In this document: piece by piece, positions 32,581 to 42,216 of the stretch
Position numbering within the stretch: position 1 is the stretch's first letter
How the letters are laid out: each line of letters opens with the position of its first letter
Assembly: GCA_910575435.1 (NCBI GenBank)
Contig: CAJTGI010000003.1
Coordinates: forward strand, 62,001 to 126,000
Origin: Clostridiaceae bacterium
GTDB taxonomy: Bacteria > Bacillota > Clostridia > Lachnospirales > Lachnospiraceae
Direction: 5' to 3'
DNA: 64,000 bases
Program-made: the position numbers and the translations under genes
The notes under the pieces: generated by a model
Seen by the model: the letters and a program-made list of their open reading frames with translations, nothing else
What the model was told of the DNA's origin: nothing
The model's database searches: none

Positions 32581-33858
32581 GTGAGGATTAGGATATATAA
32601 CGCAAGAGTCCTTGCCATGGAGGAAGGGCGGGATATTTTTGACGGGGAGATTCAGGTGGAAGACGGAAAGATTGCTTATGTGGGAGAGGGGCAGAAGGAT
32701 GCGCCCGGACCATGGGACCGGGAGATTGATGCCGGGGGCAACGTGGTGATGCCCGGATTTAAGAATGCCCATGCCCACACTGCCATGACTTTCCTGCGCT
32801 CCTATGCAGATGATCTGCCCTTGCAGGAGTGGCTTTTTGACAGGGTATTTCCCATGGAGGACAAGCTCACCTCGGAGGATGTGTACTGGTGCACGGTCCT
32901 TGGAAATATGGAATACCTTACCAGCGGGATCACTGCCAGTTTTGATATGTATAAGAAGATTGAAGATGGGGCCAGGGCATCGGCAGATACCGGGTTCCGC
33001 ACCGTGCTCTGCGGCAGCATCAATAATTTTGGCGGCACCGTGGAGGATATGGAGCAGGAGTATCTTAAGTTCAATGATTTTCATCCGCTGATTTCCTACC
33101 AGTTGGGCTTCCATGCGGAATATACCACCGGGAGGGAGATCCTGGAGGGGATGGCGGCTCTGGGGCAGAAGTACCGGGCTCCGGTGTACACCCATAATTC
33201 CGAGACGGAAAATGAGGTGGCGGGCTGCGTGGAGCGCTATGGGAAAACCCCTACCGCGCTGCTGGACGAACTGGGCATGTTTGCCTATGGTGGCGGCGGC
33301 TTCCACTGCGTGCATATGACGGAGGAAGATTTGAAGATTTGCAAGGAAAAGGGCGTGTGGGTAGTGACCAATCCCTCCTCGAACCTGAAGCTTGCCAGCG
33401 GAATTGCTCCCGTCAGGAAGATGATGGATATGGGCATCGGCCTTGCCATCGGCACGGACGGAGCGGCCAGCAATAACTGCCTGGACATGTTCCGGGAGAT
33501 GTTCCTGGTGACGGGTCTGCAGAAGGCATCAGAAAAGGATGCGGCCGTAGTGGATGCCATGGATGTGTTGCGGATGGCCACGGCGGGGGGGGCAAGAGCC
33601 ATGGGACTTATGGATTGCGATACGCTGTCTGTAGGGAAAAAGGCTGATCTGATCATGATTGATTTGCAGCAGCCCAATATGCAGCCTTTGAACAATATTG
33701 CGAAAAATATTGTGTACAGCGGCAGCAAGCAGAATGTGAAGATGACCATGATTGACGGGAAGATCCTGTATGAGGATGGGAGATTTCACATTGGCGTGGA
33801 GGCGGAGGAGGTATACCGCAGGGCCAATGAAAGTATTGTCCGCATGAAGGCGGAGTGA
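32581..33858 (+). CDS. Amidohydrolase of the MTA/SAH deaminase (SsnA/ATZ-TRZ) group
   Basis: 425 residues from a GTG start with AAGGAGA upstream. The zinc motif HAHTAM follows the conserved VVMPGFKNAH. Further ligands are FHAEYT, FHCVHMTEED and GTDGAASNN, and a DLIMIDLQQP C-terminal strand closes the composite barrel. The closest match by motif is 5-methylthioadenosine/S-adenosylhomocysteine deaminase, but guanine or other deaminases share this layout. Position after punA fits purine or adenosyl recycling. Confidence 0.8.
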   Translation: MRIRIYNARVLAMEEGRDIFDGEIQVEDGKIAYVGEGQKDAPGPWDREIDAGGNVVMPGFKNAHAHTAMTFLRSYADDLPLQEWLFDRVFPMEDKLTSEDVYWCTVLGNMEYLTSGITASFDMYKKIEDGARASADTGFRTVLCGSINNFGGTVEDMEQEYLKFNDFHPLISYQLGFHAEYTTGREILEGMAALGQKYRAPVYTHNSETENEVAGCVERYGKTPTALLDELGMFAYGGGGFHCVHMTEEDLKICKEKGVWVVTNPSSNLKLASGIAPVRKMMDMGIGLAIGTDGAASNNCLDMFREMFLVTGLQKASEKDAAVVDAMDVLRMATAGGARAMGLMDCDTLSVGKKADLIMIDLQQPNMQPLNNIAKNIVYSGSKQNVKMTMIDGKILYEDGRFHIGVEAEEVYRRANESIVRMKAE

Positions 33859-33898
33859 GGATTGGCTCCGGAGTGGCGTGATGAGAGAGGATGAACGC

Positions 33899-34924
33899 TT
33901 ATTTTGTTGTCTCCCTTCGCATCAGGATGGGGGTGATCTTCTTGTGGATTACCCCATCTTGCGGTTTTGGGCGGCGTTTCTTGCGTTCGTTCATCTGCTC
34001 CACCAAAAGAGCCACTGCCTCAAATGCGATTTTGTCTATCTGCTGTCCAACGGTACTGATGGGAATGATGGCTTCCTCCGCAATGGGGGAGTCATCAAAT
34101 CCTACAATACGATATTCATCCGGCAGCGTTCCATATTTTCGGAAAATCATGTTAAGCATGATATTGGCATGAGTATCATTTGCCATAAAAAGTCCTTTGT
34201 TCCTGTCAGGATATTTGATATTAATGTAATCAAAAGTTTCCCGCATGCACTCTAGGGTTTCCTGATAGGAGTTTCCCAAATTCTGCAAAATGAGTTCATG
34301 TTCCATATGGCATTCCCTGCAAATATCCTGAAAGCCTGAAATCCGTCCATAGGAGGGGGTGGATTTGGGAACGTCAGAATTGACATGCAGCAGAACATCG
34401 CAGTTGCTTTTTGCCAAAAGGCTTGTGGCTTGCACGGCACCCATATAGTTGTCTGTATTTACGCTGTTCACATATTTGTCCTCCCGCTCAATAGTGACGA
34501 TGGGGATATTGCTGGCTGCCAGTTCCTGTGATGGGATGGCATGGCTTAAGATAATCATGCCCTCGATTTTGTATGCCAGCAGTTCCTGAATGTATTTCCG
34601 CTCTGCTTCCACGTTGTCCGTACTGACGAAAACTAAAAATTTATAGCCGAATGTCTCATAGGTCTTCAAAATCTGGTTTAGCATTTCTGCATAATAATGG
34701 AGAAAGAGGTTTGGGATGATTACGCCAATAAACTCGCTCTTCCCATTGGCAAGTACCTTTGCCAGTTTATTTTCCTGATAATCCAAATCCACAAGGGCCT
34801 GGGCGATGATTTCCTGATTTTTTATTGTCAGGGAGTCCGGGTGGTTAAAATATCTAGATATGGTTGTTTTAGAGAAATTGGTATATTTTGCAATGTCATC
34901 AAATGTTACTTTTTTCTTGCTCAT
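33899..34924 (-). CDS. LacI-family transcriptional regulator of the sucrose/fructan locus
   Basis: 341 residues. The N-terminal helix-turn-helix is VTFDDIAKYTNFSKTTISRYFN, then the hinge (ENKLAKVLANGKSEFIGVI) and a periplasmic-binding-protein-like sensor domain. It is transcribed divergently from the sugar ABC/GH32 operon and presumably represses it until a sugar or sugar phosphate binds. A 14-bp palindrome in the shared intergenic region is the obvious operator. Terminal YRIVGFDDSPIAEEAIIP is the usual effector-site strand. Confidence 0.9.
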   Translation of the reverse strand: MSKKKVTFDDIAKYTNFSKTTISRYFNHPDSLTIKNQEIIAQALVDLDYQENKLAKVLANGKSEFIGVIIPNLFLHYYAEMLNQILKTYETFGYKFLVFVSTDNVEAERKYIQELLAYKIEGMIILSHAIPSQELAASNIPIVTIEREDKYVNSVNTDNYMGAVQATSLLAKSNCDVLLHVNSDVPKSTPSYGRISGFQDICRECHMEHELILQNLGNSYQETLECMRETFDYINIKYPDRNKGLFMANDTHANIMLNMIFRKYGTLPDEYRIVGFDDSPIAEEAIIPISTVGQQIDKIAFEAVALLVEQMNERKKRRPKPQDGVIHKKITPILMRRETTK

Positions 34925-34998
34925 CGGGCAGCTACCTCCGTGTTCGTTTTGCGGGGCGGCGTTTCGCTATCAGAAGTTCTATCCCCGCCATAATAGAT

Positions 34999-35027
34999 AG
35001 TATAGCAAGGTTTCACGGTAAAATCAA
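34999..35027 (-). promoter_or_regulatory. Promoter of the LacI-family gene
   Basis: On the minus strand TTGATT (35022-35027) and TATACT (34999-35004) with a 17-base spacer. The operator palindrome is seven bases upstream of the -35 box. Confidence 0.6.
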
Positions 35028-35033
35028 TGAAAA

Positions 35034-35047
35034 AATAACCGGTTATT
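35034..35047. promoter_or_regulatory. LacI-type operator palindrome
   Basis: AATAACCGGTTATT, a perfect 14-bp palindrome with a central CG step as in LacI/GalR operators. It lies between the divergent regulator and transporter genes. A clear plus-strand promoter could not be assigned, so whether it overlaps the -10 of the sugar operon is open. Confidence 0.65.
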
Positions 35048-35108
35048 AGTAGGTGTATGCACTTGCGTGAAGTTTTAGATTGCGTGCAGGGAAAGAAAGG
35101 AGATAAGG

Positions 35109-36431
35109 ATGAGAAGATTACCTTTTGCCATGCTGGTTTCCATGCTGCTTGCGGGCTTGCTGACGGGCTGCCAGGGGAAGAAGCCGGATCCGGGCGATAT
35201 TGCCGGCTATGATGAGGGAGAACAATATCTTTCTATCTGGGTGCATTCCATTGAGGATACTGACGAGGGAAGATGCTATCGGAAGTCCGTGGAGGCATTC
35301 AATGAGAAGTATAATGGCACATATTTTGCGGATATTGAGTTTATCCCGAGGAATGACAGCGGCGGCGGCTACTCTGACAAGATTAACGCATCCGTCATGT
35401 CCGGGGATTTGCCGGATGTGCTGACCGTGGATGGCCCGAACATTGCGGCATATGCATCCAATGGGATTATCCAGCCCCTGGCAGAGCTGACGGAGGAGGA
35501 AAAGGGCATTTATCTGGAATCCATCATTGAGCAGGGAACCTATCAAGAAAAATTGTATGCTCTAGGCGCAATGGAATCCAGCGTGGGATTGTATTACAAC
35601 AAAGATATTTTGAAGGAAGCCGGCGTGGAAATCCCGGATGCAGACCATCCTTGGACGTATTCTAAGTTCCTTGGCGTTCTGGAAAAGGTTAAGCCCGTGG
35701 TGGAAAAAAGGAAGGGTTATGCGCTGGATATGACATTTCCGGTAGGGGAGTCCACGATTTACTACTACGCACCGTTTTTCTGGGCAAATGGAGGAGATCT
35801 GGTGGACGACTCCGGATTGAACGTGGATCGTGTCTTCAATGCGAAAGAAAATGTGGAGACAATCGGATATTTTAAGAAACTATTAGAGAAAGGCTATATG
35901 TCAAAGGTGCCGGTGGAGAATCTTTTTGAGAGCGGGAGGGCGGCCTTCAAGTTTGACGGGGCATGGGAGGTCAATACCGTCTATAACAGCTATCCCGAAT
36001 TGAACTTGGGCGTTGCGCCATATGTGGTAGGAGATCAATGGGACGGGGGTCGGTATACTCCTACGGGTTCCTGGGCATATGCGGCATCTGCCAAGACGGA
36101 GAATATCAAGGGTGCCACGGAACTGGTAAAATGGATGAGCGGCGTGGAGAGCGGAACCATGCTCTGGGAGGAGGCGAAATGCTTCCCATCTACATATCGG
36201 GCATTTGAATCCATTGATATTTTCCAGAAGGATGAGAATTACCGGGCGCTGTATAGTCAGCTGAGCGACTATGGGCATCCAAGGCCGAAAACTCCCGTAT
36301 ATCCCCAAGTAAGCACATCATTTCAGCAGGTTATGGAAAACTGCGTGCTGACGGGAGAAGACCCAGAAAAAGAATTAGATAAGGCGATAGAAAAGATTAA
36401 CGCCAAGTTAAAGCGTTATAAGAAGGGTTAA
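35109..36431 (+). CDS. Sugar ABC transporter substrate-binding lipoprotein
   Basis: 440 residues. The lipoprotein signal MRRLPFAMLVSMLLAGLLTGC places the modified Cys at residue 21, followed by the mature family-1 solute-binding fold (YLSIWVHS, SGDLPDVLTVDGP, GAMESSVGLYYNKDIL, AAFKFDGAWE). It captures the sugar outside the cell for the two permeases encoded next. With GH32 and fructokinase in the same operon, sucrose or short fructo-oligosaccharides are the likely ligands; this is inference. Confidence 0.9.
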   Translation: MRRLPFAMLVSMLLAGLLTGCQGKKPDPGDIAGYDEGEQYLSIWVHSIEDTDEGRCYRKSVEAFNEKYNGTYFADIEFIPRNDSGGGYSDKINASVMSGDLPDVLTVDGPNIAAYASNGIIQPLAELTEEEKGIYLESIIEQGTYQEKLYALGAMESSVGLYYNKDILKEAGVEIPDADHPWTYSKFLGVLEKVKPVVEKRKGYALDMTFPVGESTIYYYAPFFWANGGDLVDDSGLNVDRVFNAKENVETIGYFKKLLEKGYMSKVPVENLFESGRAAFKFDGAWEVNTVYNSYPELNLGVAPYVVGDQWDGGRYTPTGSWAYAASAKTENIKGATELVKWMSGVESGTMLWEEAKCFPSTYRAFESIDIFQKDENYRALYSQLSDYGHPRPKTPVYPQVSTSFQQVMENCVLTGEDPEKELDKAIEKINAKLKRYKKG

Positions 36432-36451
36432 TTTATTCGATACGATTTGAC

Positions 36452-36529
36452 AGCGAGCATTGTATTTATCTGCTGCTTGTTGCAGGCTCGCTAAGTGAAT
36501 GAAAGCCAAGGCGAATGAGATTCGCCTTG
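36452..36529 (+). repeat. Two intercistronic hairpins after the binding-protein gene
   Basis: AGCGAGC (36452-36458) with GCTCGCT (36486-36492), and CAAGGCGAA (36507-36515) with TTCGCCTTG (36521-36529). Hairpins at this place commonly keep the binding-protein mRNA more abundant than the permease mRNA. There is no T-run. Confidence 0.55.
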
Positions 36530-36543
36530 CAGAAATGGAGTAA

Positions 36544-37446
36544 ATGATGAGGAAAAAATCGCAATCTCTTTTGGGCATGGCGTTTTTTGGACCGGCGCTA
36601 GTGCTGCTTACCATATTTTTGTTCCTGCCCATGATACTTACCCTGATATTCAGTTTTACGGATTTCTTTGCCCTGAATCCAAGTCTGACCCACTTCGTGG
36701 GGCTGGATAACTTCCTTCAGATCTTTCAGGACGAGGAATTCAGGAAAGCGTTTATCAATACGGTATGCTTTGTTATTATTATTGTGCCGCTGCAGGGACT
36801 TGGCTCGCTGGGGCTTGCCCTGCTGATCAATAAGGTGACGCACTGCAAGAAATATTTCAAGGTGGCTTTTTTCCTGCCGGTGGTCATGTCTCTGGCAGTG
36901 GTATCCACTTTATGGATGCAGATTTACAGCCCGGAGGGAATTATTAATTCTATTTTGGAAAATCTGGGCATTTCGGCACAGCCCTTTATCAACAGTTCCT
37001 CCCAGGCGCTGCCTTCCATTGCCATCATGAGCGCATGGCAGGGCGTGGGGTATCAGATGATTATATTCTTAGGCGGCTTGCAGGCCATTAATCCGGCACT
37101 CTATGAGGCGGCGGACATGGATCATGCCACGCCATGGCAGAAGTTCAAGGATATTACCTTGCCGGAGCTGAAGCCGCTGTGCATTTTCGTGTTTATCACG
37201 ATCACGATCGGTGCTTTCCGCATGCTGGTACAGCCTATGGTTATGACGGGCGGCGGGCCGTCCCATTCTACCTACACGATGGTTTATGATATTTATGAGA
37301 CTGGCACGGTCAACTGGGAAATCGGTCTGGCATCCACGATGGCGATTGTATTTGCCATATTCGTGATGATACTTACCGTGATTCAGACCATTGCCACCAG
37401 AGATAAGGAGGGAAAAGATGTTGACAAGAAAGCAGAAAAGAAGTAA
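36544..37446 (+). CDS. Sugar ABC transporter permease, MalF type
   Basis: 300 residues, six membrane spans. The cytoplasmic EAA loop reads YEAADMDHATPWQKFKDITLPEL and contacts the ATPase. The N-terminus is LLGMAFFGPALVLLTIFLFLPM, typical of MalF/UgpA-like permeases. Its 3' end overlaps the next permease gene by 29 bases. Confidence 0.9.
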   Translation: MMRKKSQSLLGMAFFGPALVLLTIFLFLPMILTLIFSFTDFFALNPSLTHFVGLDNFLQIFQDEEFRKAFINTVCFVIIIVPLQGLGSLGLALLINKVTHCKKYFKVAFFLPVVMSLAVVSTLWMQIYSPEGIINSILENLGISAQPFINSSSQALPSIAIMSAWQGVGYQMIIFLGGLQAINPALYEAADMDHATPWQKFKDITLPELKPLCIFVFITITIGAFRMLVQPMVMTGGGPSHSTYTMVYDIYETGTVNWEIGLASTMAIVFAIFVMILTVIQTIATRDKEGKDVDKKAEKK

Positions 37447-38269
37447 TTGGATTTTAGTTGTGATTATGATTGCGGCATCCCTGTTTTTCCTGTTTCCGGT
37501 GATCTGGATGCTGGCAAATTCCTTTAAGCCGGATGCCGCAATTACAAAAGATATGAATTCATTTGCGGCCTTTGTCCCGCCGGCTCTGAATGGAAGTTTC
37601 TTCGACAATTATGTGAAGATACTGACGGATACTTCTTTCGTGAGGTATATGCTGAATACGCTGTTCTATGCGGCGGTGCTGATTGTGCTTGGGGTGATAG
37701 TGAACGGCCTTGCCGGGTATGCCCTGGCAAAGATCAAGTTTCCCTTCCGGGAGCGCTGGCTGATGATTATCATGCTGCTGATGATCGTACCCATGGAAAC
37801 CATTATCACGATTCATTTTTTGTTCATTGCCAAGCTGGGATTGCTGAATACGGTGATTGGATATATCCTTCCGATGATTGTCAATCCATTTAATATCTTT
37901 TTGTTCAGGCAGGTATTCGTAAGCCTTCCGGATGATGTATACGAGGCGGCGCAGCTTGACCGCTGCAGTCCGATCAAGTATTTCTTTACCATGGTGCTGC
38001 CCATGTCAAAGAGCGTGGTTGCCACGGTGAGCGTGTTCACGTTCTTGAATGTTTGGAATGATTATCTGTGGCCGTCGCTGGTATTTACATCAGGGGATTT
38101 GCTTACGGCCCAGATTGGCCTGAATGCGATTACGTCAAACGATAATACCACCATGGGGCAGAAACTGGCAGTGATTACTTTGATTACCGTACCAGTGATT
38201 ATTATTTATTCGCTATTTTCAAAGCAGATTGTAGAAGGCGTTGTATCCACAGGTTCAAAGGAGGGCTAA
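37418..38269 (+). CDS. Sugar ABC transporter permease, MalG type
   Basis: 283 residues, six spans. The EAA loop is YEAAQLDRCSPIKYFFTMVLPMS. The start at 37418 follows AAGGAGG (37405-37412) inside the upstream gene, so the two permeases are translationally coupled. The C-terminal EGVVSTGSKEG is the usual family ending. Confidence 0.9.
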   Translation: MLTRKQKRSNWILVVIMIAASLFFLFPVIWMLANSFKPDAAITKDMNSFAAFVPPALNGSFFDNYVKILTDTSFVRYMLNTLFYAAVLIVLGVIVNGLAGYALAKIKFPFRERWLMIIMLLMIVPMETIITIHFLFIAKLGLLNTVIGYILPMIVNPFNIFLFRQVFVSLPDDVYEAAQLDRCSPIKYFFTMVLPMSKSVVATVSVFTFLNVWNDYLWPSLVFTSGDLLTAQIGLNAITSNDNTTMGQKLAVITLITVPVIIIYSLFSKQIVEGVVSTGSKEG

Positions 38270-38273
38270 GGCT

Positions 38274-39365
38274 ATGAGTTTTATTGAATTAAAGAATGTA
38301 TGCAAGAAATATGACAAGACGGATAAAAATGCAGTGACGGATTTCAATCTGGCCATTGAGGAAAAGGAGTTTATCGCCTTTGTGGGACCATCTGGATGTG
38401 GAAAATCCACGACCCTCCGAATGATTGCCGGGTTTGAGGAAATCAGCAGCGGGGAGTTGTTCATTGCCGGGAAGAAGATGAATGAGGTGGCTCCGATGGA
38501 CCGGGGGATTTCCATGGTGTTTCAGAATTACGCGCTGTATCCCCATATGACCGTGGAGAAAAATATTTCCTACGGGCTGAAAAATATGAAGGTGCCAGCG
38601 AATGAAATCAAGAAAAAGGTAGATTGGGCAGTGAAGATTTTGGGCTTGGAGGAATACCGCCACAGGAAGCCTAAGAATCTGTCTGGCGGGCAGAGGCAGA
38701 GAGTTGCCCTTGGGCGTGCCATCGTGAAGAACCAGAAGGTATTCCTGATGGATGAGCCCCTGTCCAATCTGGATGCCAAGCTTCGGGTTAGCATGAGAAA
38801 TGAGATTAGCAAGTTGCACCGTGAACTGGGCAGTACGACCATTTATGTAACCCATGACCAGGTGGAGGCCATGACGATGGCGGATCGGATCGTCATCATG
38901 CGGGATGGCATCGTCCAGCAGACTGGGGAGCCCATGGAATTGTATGAGCATCCCTGCAATAAGTTTGTGGCAGGCTTTATCGGCTCGCCCCAGATGAATT
39001 TCTACAATGTCTGCGTGGAAAGGGATGGCATTGCTTTTTCTGATGGAAAGCGTGTGAAATTGCCGGATACGATGATGGAGAGGCTGAGGGGGCGTCAACA
39101 GGTGATTATGGGCATCCGGGGGGAGGACATTAAATTTGACGGACAAAATCTGGATGTTTATAGTGATACAAGGCAGCGTGCAGTTATTGACAATACGGAG
39201 ATTATGGGAAATGAGAATAATTTGTATTTTGAGTTTGGCGGGATTTCGTCCGTGGCAAGGGTCTCAAAATATGAGGTGAGCAAGATTGGCGATTCTGTAG
39301 AATTTGTGATGATGCCCCATAAGATGCATTTCTTTGATCCGGAAACGGAGGAAGCAATCGGCTGA
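38274..39365 (+). CDS. Sugar ABC transporter ATPase, MsmX/UgpC type
   Basis: 363 residues. ATPase domain: Walker A GPSGCGKSTT, signature LSGGQRQR, Walker B FLMDEPLSNLD, H-loop THD. The C-terminal regulatory OB domain (about 240-363) is present. Many Firmicutes share one MsmX among several importers, but here a dedicated copy sits in the operon four bases after the permease stop, with AAGGAGGG overlapping it. Confidence 0.9.
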   Translation: MSFIELKNVCKKYDKTDKNAVTDFNLAIEEKEFIAFVGPSGCGKSTTLRMIAGFEEISSGELFIAGKKMNEVAPMDRGISMVFQNYALYPHMTVEKNISYGLKNMKVPANEIKKKVDWAVKILGLEEYRHRKPKNLSGGQRQRVALGRAIVKNQKVFLMDEPLSNLDAKLRVSMRNEISKLHRELGSTTIYVTHDQVEAMTMADRIVIMRDGIVQQTGEPMELYEHPCNKFVAGFIGSPQMNFYNVCVERDGIAFSDGKRVKLPDTMMERLRGRQQVIMGIRGEDIKFDGQNLDVYSDTRQRAVIDNTEIMGNENNLYFEFGGISSVARVSKYEVSKIGDSVEFVMMPHKMHFFDPETEEAIG

Positions 39366-39438
39366 AGCTGAAGTATATAAAGCATTTTTATGATAATAAA
39401 TTACAAGGAATAGGGCGTGTGGCAAAAGGAGGCTTGGG

Positions 39439-40911
39439 ATGACTGATTTGGCAAGAGCAGCGAATTATCAGGAGGAGAACCGCATAGGCAGGAGTGAGAA
39501 GCCTGTATTTCATGTGACTCCGCCAGTAGGGTGGCTGAACGACCCCAATGGATTCTCCATCTTCCAGGGAAAGATTCATTTGTTTTACCAGTATCATCCG
39601 TTTAGCGATGCTTGGGGGCCAATGCATTGGGGACACTGCGTCTCAGAGGATTTTGTGAAATGGGAGGAACTTCCCCCGGCCCTGGCGCCGGATGCAGACT
39701 ATGATGCCGCCGGATGTTTTTCCGGCAGCGCCATTGAGACGGAAGACGGGCATGTGCTGATTTATACCGGGGTGATGGAAAGGGAGAGGGAAGATGGAAC
39801 GAAAGAGGTGGTTCAGCAGCAGTGCCTGGCAGTAGGAGATGGAGTCCGCTACGAAAAGGCAAATGGGAATCCGATTGTTTCGGCCAGGCAGCTCCCCGAT
39901 GGCTTTTCCACGGAAGATTTCAGAGACCCGAAAGTTTGGCGGGAAGGGGAAATGTATTATCTGGCGGCGGGCAATATGGATGAGATGCAGAATGGCCAGG
40001 TGGTCCTGTTTGCGTCAGAGGATTTGAGGAAATGGCGCTATATCTCTGTGCTGGCAGATAACCAGGGGAAATATGGGAGAATGTGGGAGTGTCCGGACTT
40101 TTTTCCACTGGGCCAGGAACATGTCCTAATCGTTTCTCCTCAGGATATGCAGGCAGACGGGAGGGAATTTCACAATGGGAATCAGGCAATCGCCCTCATC
40201 GGAGAGTATGACAGGCAAAACTTCCGTTTGCGGGAAGAACAGGTGATTTCTCTTGATTACGGCACGGATTTTTATGCGCCCCAGACGCTGGAGGCAGAGG
40301 ACGGACGGCGGATGATGGTTGCGTGGATGCAGTCCTGGGATATGGATATTAAGCCGGCGGGGCAGAAATGGAATGGGATGATGACCATTCCCAGAGAACT
40401 GGAACTGCGGGATCATGTGCTGTATCAGCATCCGGCGAGGGAACTGGAGGCATACCGGACAGAGCCAGTGTCGTATGCTGACAGGAAGATATCTGGAGAG
40501 TGCCAGATACCGGGCATCCGGGGGCGGGTGCTGGACTTGACGATAGAACTGCATGGGGGAGACTATCGGGAGTTTATTCTTTCCTTTGCGGCAAACGAGA
40601 AATATCACACCTGTTTTCGTTATGTCCCTGCTGCCCAGACCATTGAATTTGACAGGACATTTTCCGGGATGGTAAGGGATGTCGTATGCCAGAGAAGCAT
40701 GAAAATTAAGAAGGCGGGGGAAAACTTGAAACTACGTCTTATATTAGACAGGTTTTCTGTGGAACTGTTTGTAAATGATGGGGAGCAGACTTTTACTTCT
40801 ACCTTTTACACGCCCCTTGATGCACAGGATATCGTGTTTGGGTGTGATGGGACGGCGACGGTGAATATAGAGAAGTATGCAATCTCATTAGATGGGAATT
40901 CTATTGGATGA
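39439..40911 (+). CDS. GH32 beta-fructosidase / sucrose-6-phosphate hydrolase
   Basis: 490 residues. The five-blade propeller carries the nucleophile motif WLNDPNG (32-38), the transition-state RDP motif (FRDPKVW) and the acid/base MWECPD (about 214-220). A C-terminal beta-sandwich follows. No signal peptide, so it cleaves imported sucrose or fructo-oligosaccharides in the cytoplasm, releasing fructose for the kinase encoded next. Because import is by ABC and not PTS, unphosphorylated sucrose or a fructan is the more likely substrate. Confidence 0.9.
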   Translation: MTDLARAANYQEENRIGRSEKPVFHVTPPVGWLNDPNGFSIFQGKIHLFYQYHPFSDAWGPMHWGHCVSEDFVKWEELPPALAPDADYDAAGCFSGSAIETEDGHVLIYTGVMEREREDGTKEVVQQQCLAVGDGVRYEKANGNPIVSARQLPDGFSTEDFRDPKVWREGEMYYLAAGNMDEMQNGQVVLFASEDLRKWRYISVLADNQGKYGRMWECPDFFPLGQEHVLIVSPQDMQADGREFHNGNQAIALIGEYDRQNFRLREEQVISLDYGTDFYAPQTLEAEDGRRMMVAWMQSWDMDIKPAGQKWNGMMTIPRELELRDHVLYQHPARELEAYRTEPVSYADRKISGECQIPGIRGRVLDLTIELHGGDYREFILSFAANEKYHTCFRYVPAAQTIEFDRTFSGMVRDVVCQRSMKIKKAGENLKLRLILDRFSVELFVNDGEQTFTSTFYTPLDAQDIVFGCDGTATVNIEKYAISLDGNSIG

Positions 40912-40931
40912 GGAAAAGGGGGAGGATTTCT

Positions 40932-41912
40932 ATGAAAGAGTATGACGTTGTGGCATTGGGGGAATTGCTGGTGGATTTTACAGAAAACGGTGCGAGCGAT
41001 CAGGCGAACCCAGTATTTGAGGCGAATCCGGGAGGCGCGCCCTGCAATGTCCTGTCCATGCTGCAAAAACTTGGAAATCGGACAGCGTTTATCGGAAAGG
41101 TGGGAAAGGATTCTTTTGGGGATATGCTGCGGGATGTGGTGGCAGAGCAGGGAATTGATACGCAGAACCTGATGGCGGATGAGGAAGTGCCCACGACGCT
41201 GGCATTCGTTCACACTGGGCCGGATGGGGACAGGAGTTTCTCCTTTTATCGGAATCCGGGTGCGGATATGATGCTGGCGGAGAAGGATGTGGATGCCTCC
41301 CTGCTAGAGAATGCCAGGGTCTTTCACTTTGGCAGCCTGTCCATGACGGCGCCAGGAGTGGAAGCCGCTACGAAAGTGGCATTGAAGGTGGCGAAAAGTG
41401 CCGGTGCATTGATTTCCTTTGACCCGAATCTGCGCTCGCCCCTGTGGGAAAGCCTGGATGTGGCGAGGGAAAAAATTGCATTTGGAATCAGCCAGTGCCA
41501 TATTTTAAAAATTTCAGATGATGAAATTGCCTTTTTCACGGGAAGCACCGATATTGATCAGGGAGTGGCAGAGATACGGGAACGATACCATACGCCGCTG
41601 ATATGCGCCACCATGGGGAAAAGGGGAAGCAGGGCTTACCGTGATGGAAAAAGAGTGGAATGCGAGCCTTTTTTGAATGAGAATACGATAGAGACTACGG
41701 GAGCCGGGGATACCTTTATGGCATGCGTGCTGCACTGGATTTTGAAATATGGTCTGGACGGACTGGATGAGCAGAAACTATATGACATGCTGGAATTTGC
41801 CAATGGGGCTTCCTCTATCGTTACGACGAGGAAGGGGGCGCTGAAGGTGATGCCGGAGGAAGATGATGTGCGGAATTTCATACAGGCGAAGAAGGGAGGG
41901 CAGACTGGGTAG
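40932..41912 (+). CDS. Fructokinase, PfkB family
   Basis: 326 residues. N-terminal ALGELLVDFT, the ribokinase signature near NPGGAPCNV, and the C-terminal anion hole/catalytic Asp GAGDTFMACVL (about 257-267). It phosphorylates fructose released by the GH32 enzyme. GGAGG (40921-40925) precedes ATG 40932. A terminator follows, closing the sugar operon. Confidence 0.88.
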   Translation: MKEYDVVALGELLVDFTENGASDQANPVFEANPGGAPCNVLSMLQKLGNRTAFIGKVGKDSFGDMLRDVVAEQGIDTQNLMADEEVPTTLAFVHTGPDGDRSFSFYRNPGADMMLAEKDVDASLLENARVFHFGSLSMTAPGVEAATKVALKVAKSAGALISFDPNLRSPLWESLDVAREKIAFGISQCHILKISDDEIAFFTGSTDIDQGVAEIRERYHTPLICATMGKRGSRAYRDGKRVECEPFLNENTIETTGAGDTFMACVLHWILKYGLDGLDEQKLYDMLEFANGASSIVTTRKGALKVMPEEDDVRNFIQAKKGGQTG

Positions 41913-41979
41913 ATGAAATCAGTGTTGCGGGCGCTCTTGTTGCAGATTGCAGGGGGGACAATAGCGCAGTTTGACAGAG

Positions 41980-42008
41980 GGATAGGTATGCCAAAGACCT
42001 ATCCTTTT
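41980..42008 (+). terminator. Terminator of the sugar operon
   Basis: GGATAGGT (41980-41987) and ACCTATCC (41997-42004) then TTTT. The T-run overlaps the -35 box of the next promoter. Confidence 0.75.
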
Positions 42009-42035
42009 GTATTTATTCCGGTATTGTGATATAAT
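42007..42035 (+). promoter_or_regulatory. Promoter for the mini-LytTR / sensor kinase pair
   Basis: TTGTAT (42007-42012) and TATAAT (42030-42035) with a 17-base spacer, 18 bases before the ATG at 42054. Confidence 0.65.
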
Positions 42036-42053
42036 CAGTGCAGAGAGGTATTT

Positions 42054-42212
42054 ATGCGATGCCATCAGAACTTCATTGTCAATATGTGTCATGCGGACAA
42101 TATAAGCAAGGGCGGGCTTATGGTGTCGAGAAATCGGATTCCATTGCCTAAAAAGTATGATGCGGAAGTGAGAAGGCTGTATCGGGAGATACTATTCGAG
42201 GAGGTGGACTGA
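42054..42212 (+). CDS. 52-residue protein: C-terminal half of a LytTR DNA-binding domain
   Basis: Starts MRCHQNFIVNM and continues NISKGGLMVSRNRIPLPKKY to a helical end ILFEEVD. The CHQ-F-VNM strand and the basic IPLPKKY turn match the second half of LytTR domains of AgrA-type response regulators. The receiver domain and the first half of LytTR are absent. It has its own promoter, a GAGAGG ribosome site (about 42044) and a stop four bases before the kinase gene. So it is either an expressed mini-regulator or a deletion remnant that still leads the operon. Confidence 0.65.
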   Translation: MRCHQNFIVNMCHADNISKGGLMVSRNRIPLPKKYDAEVRRLYREILFEEVD

Positions 42213-42216
42213 TTCG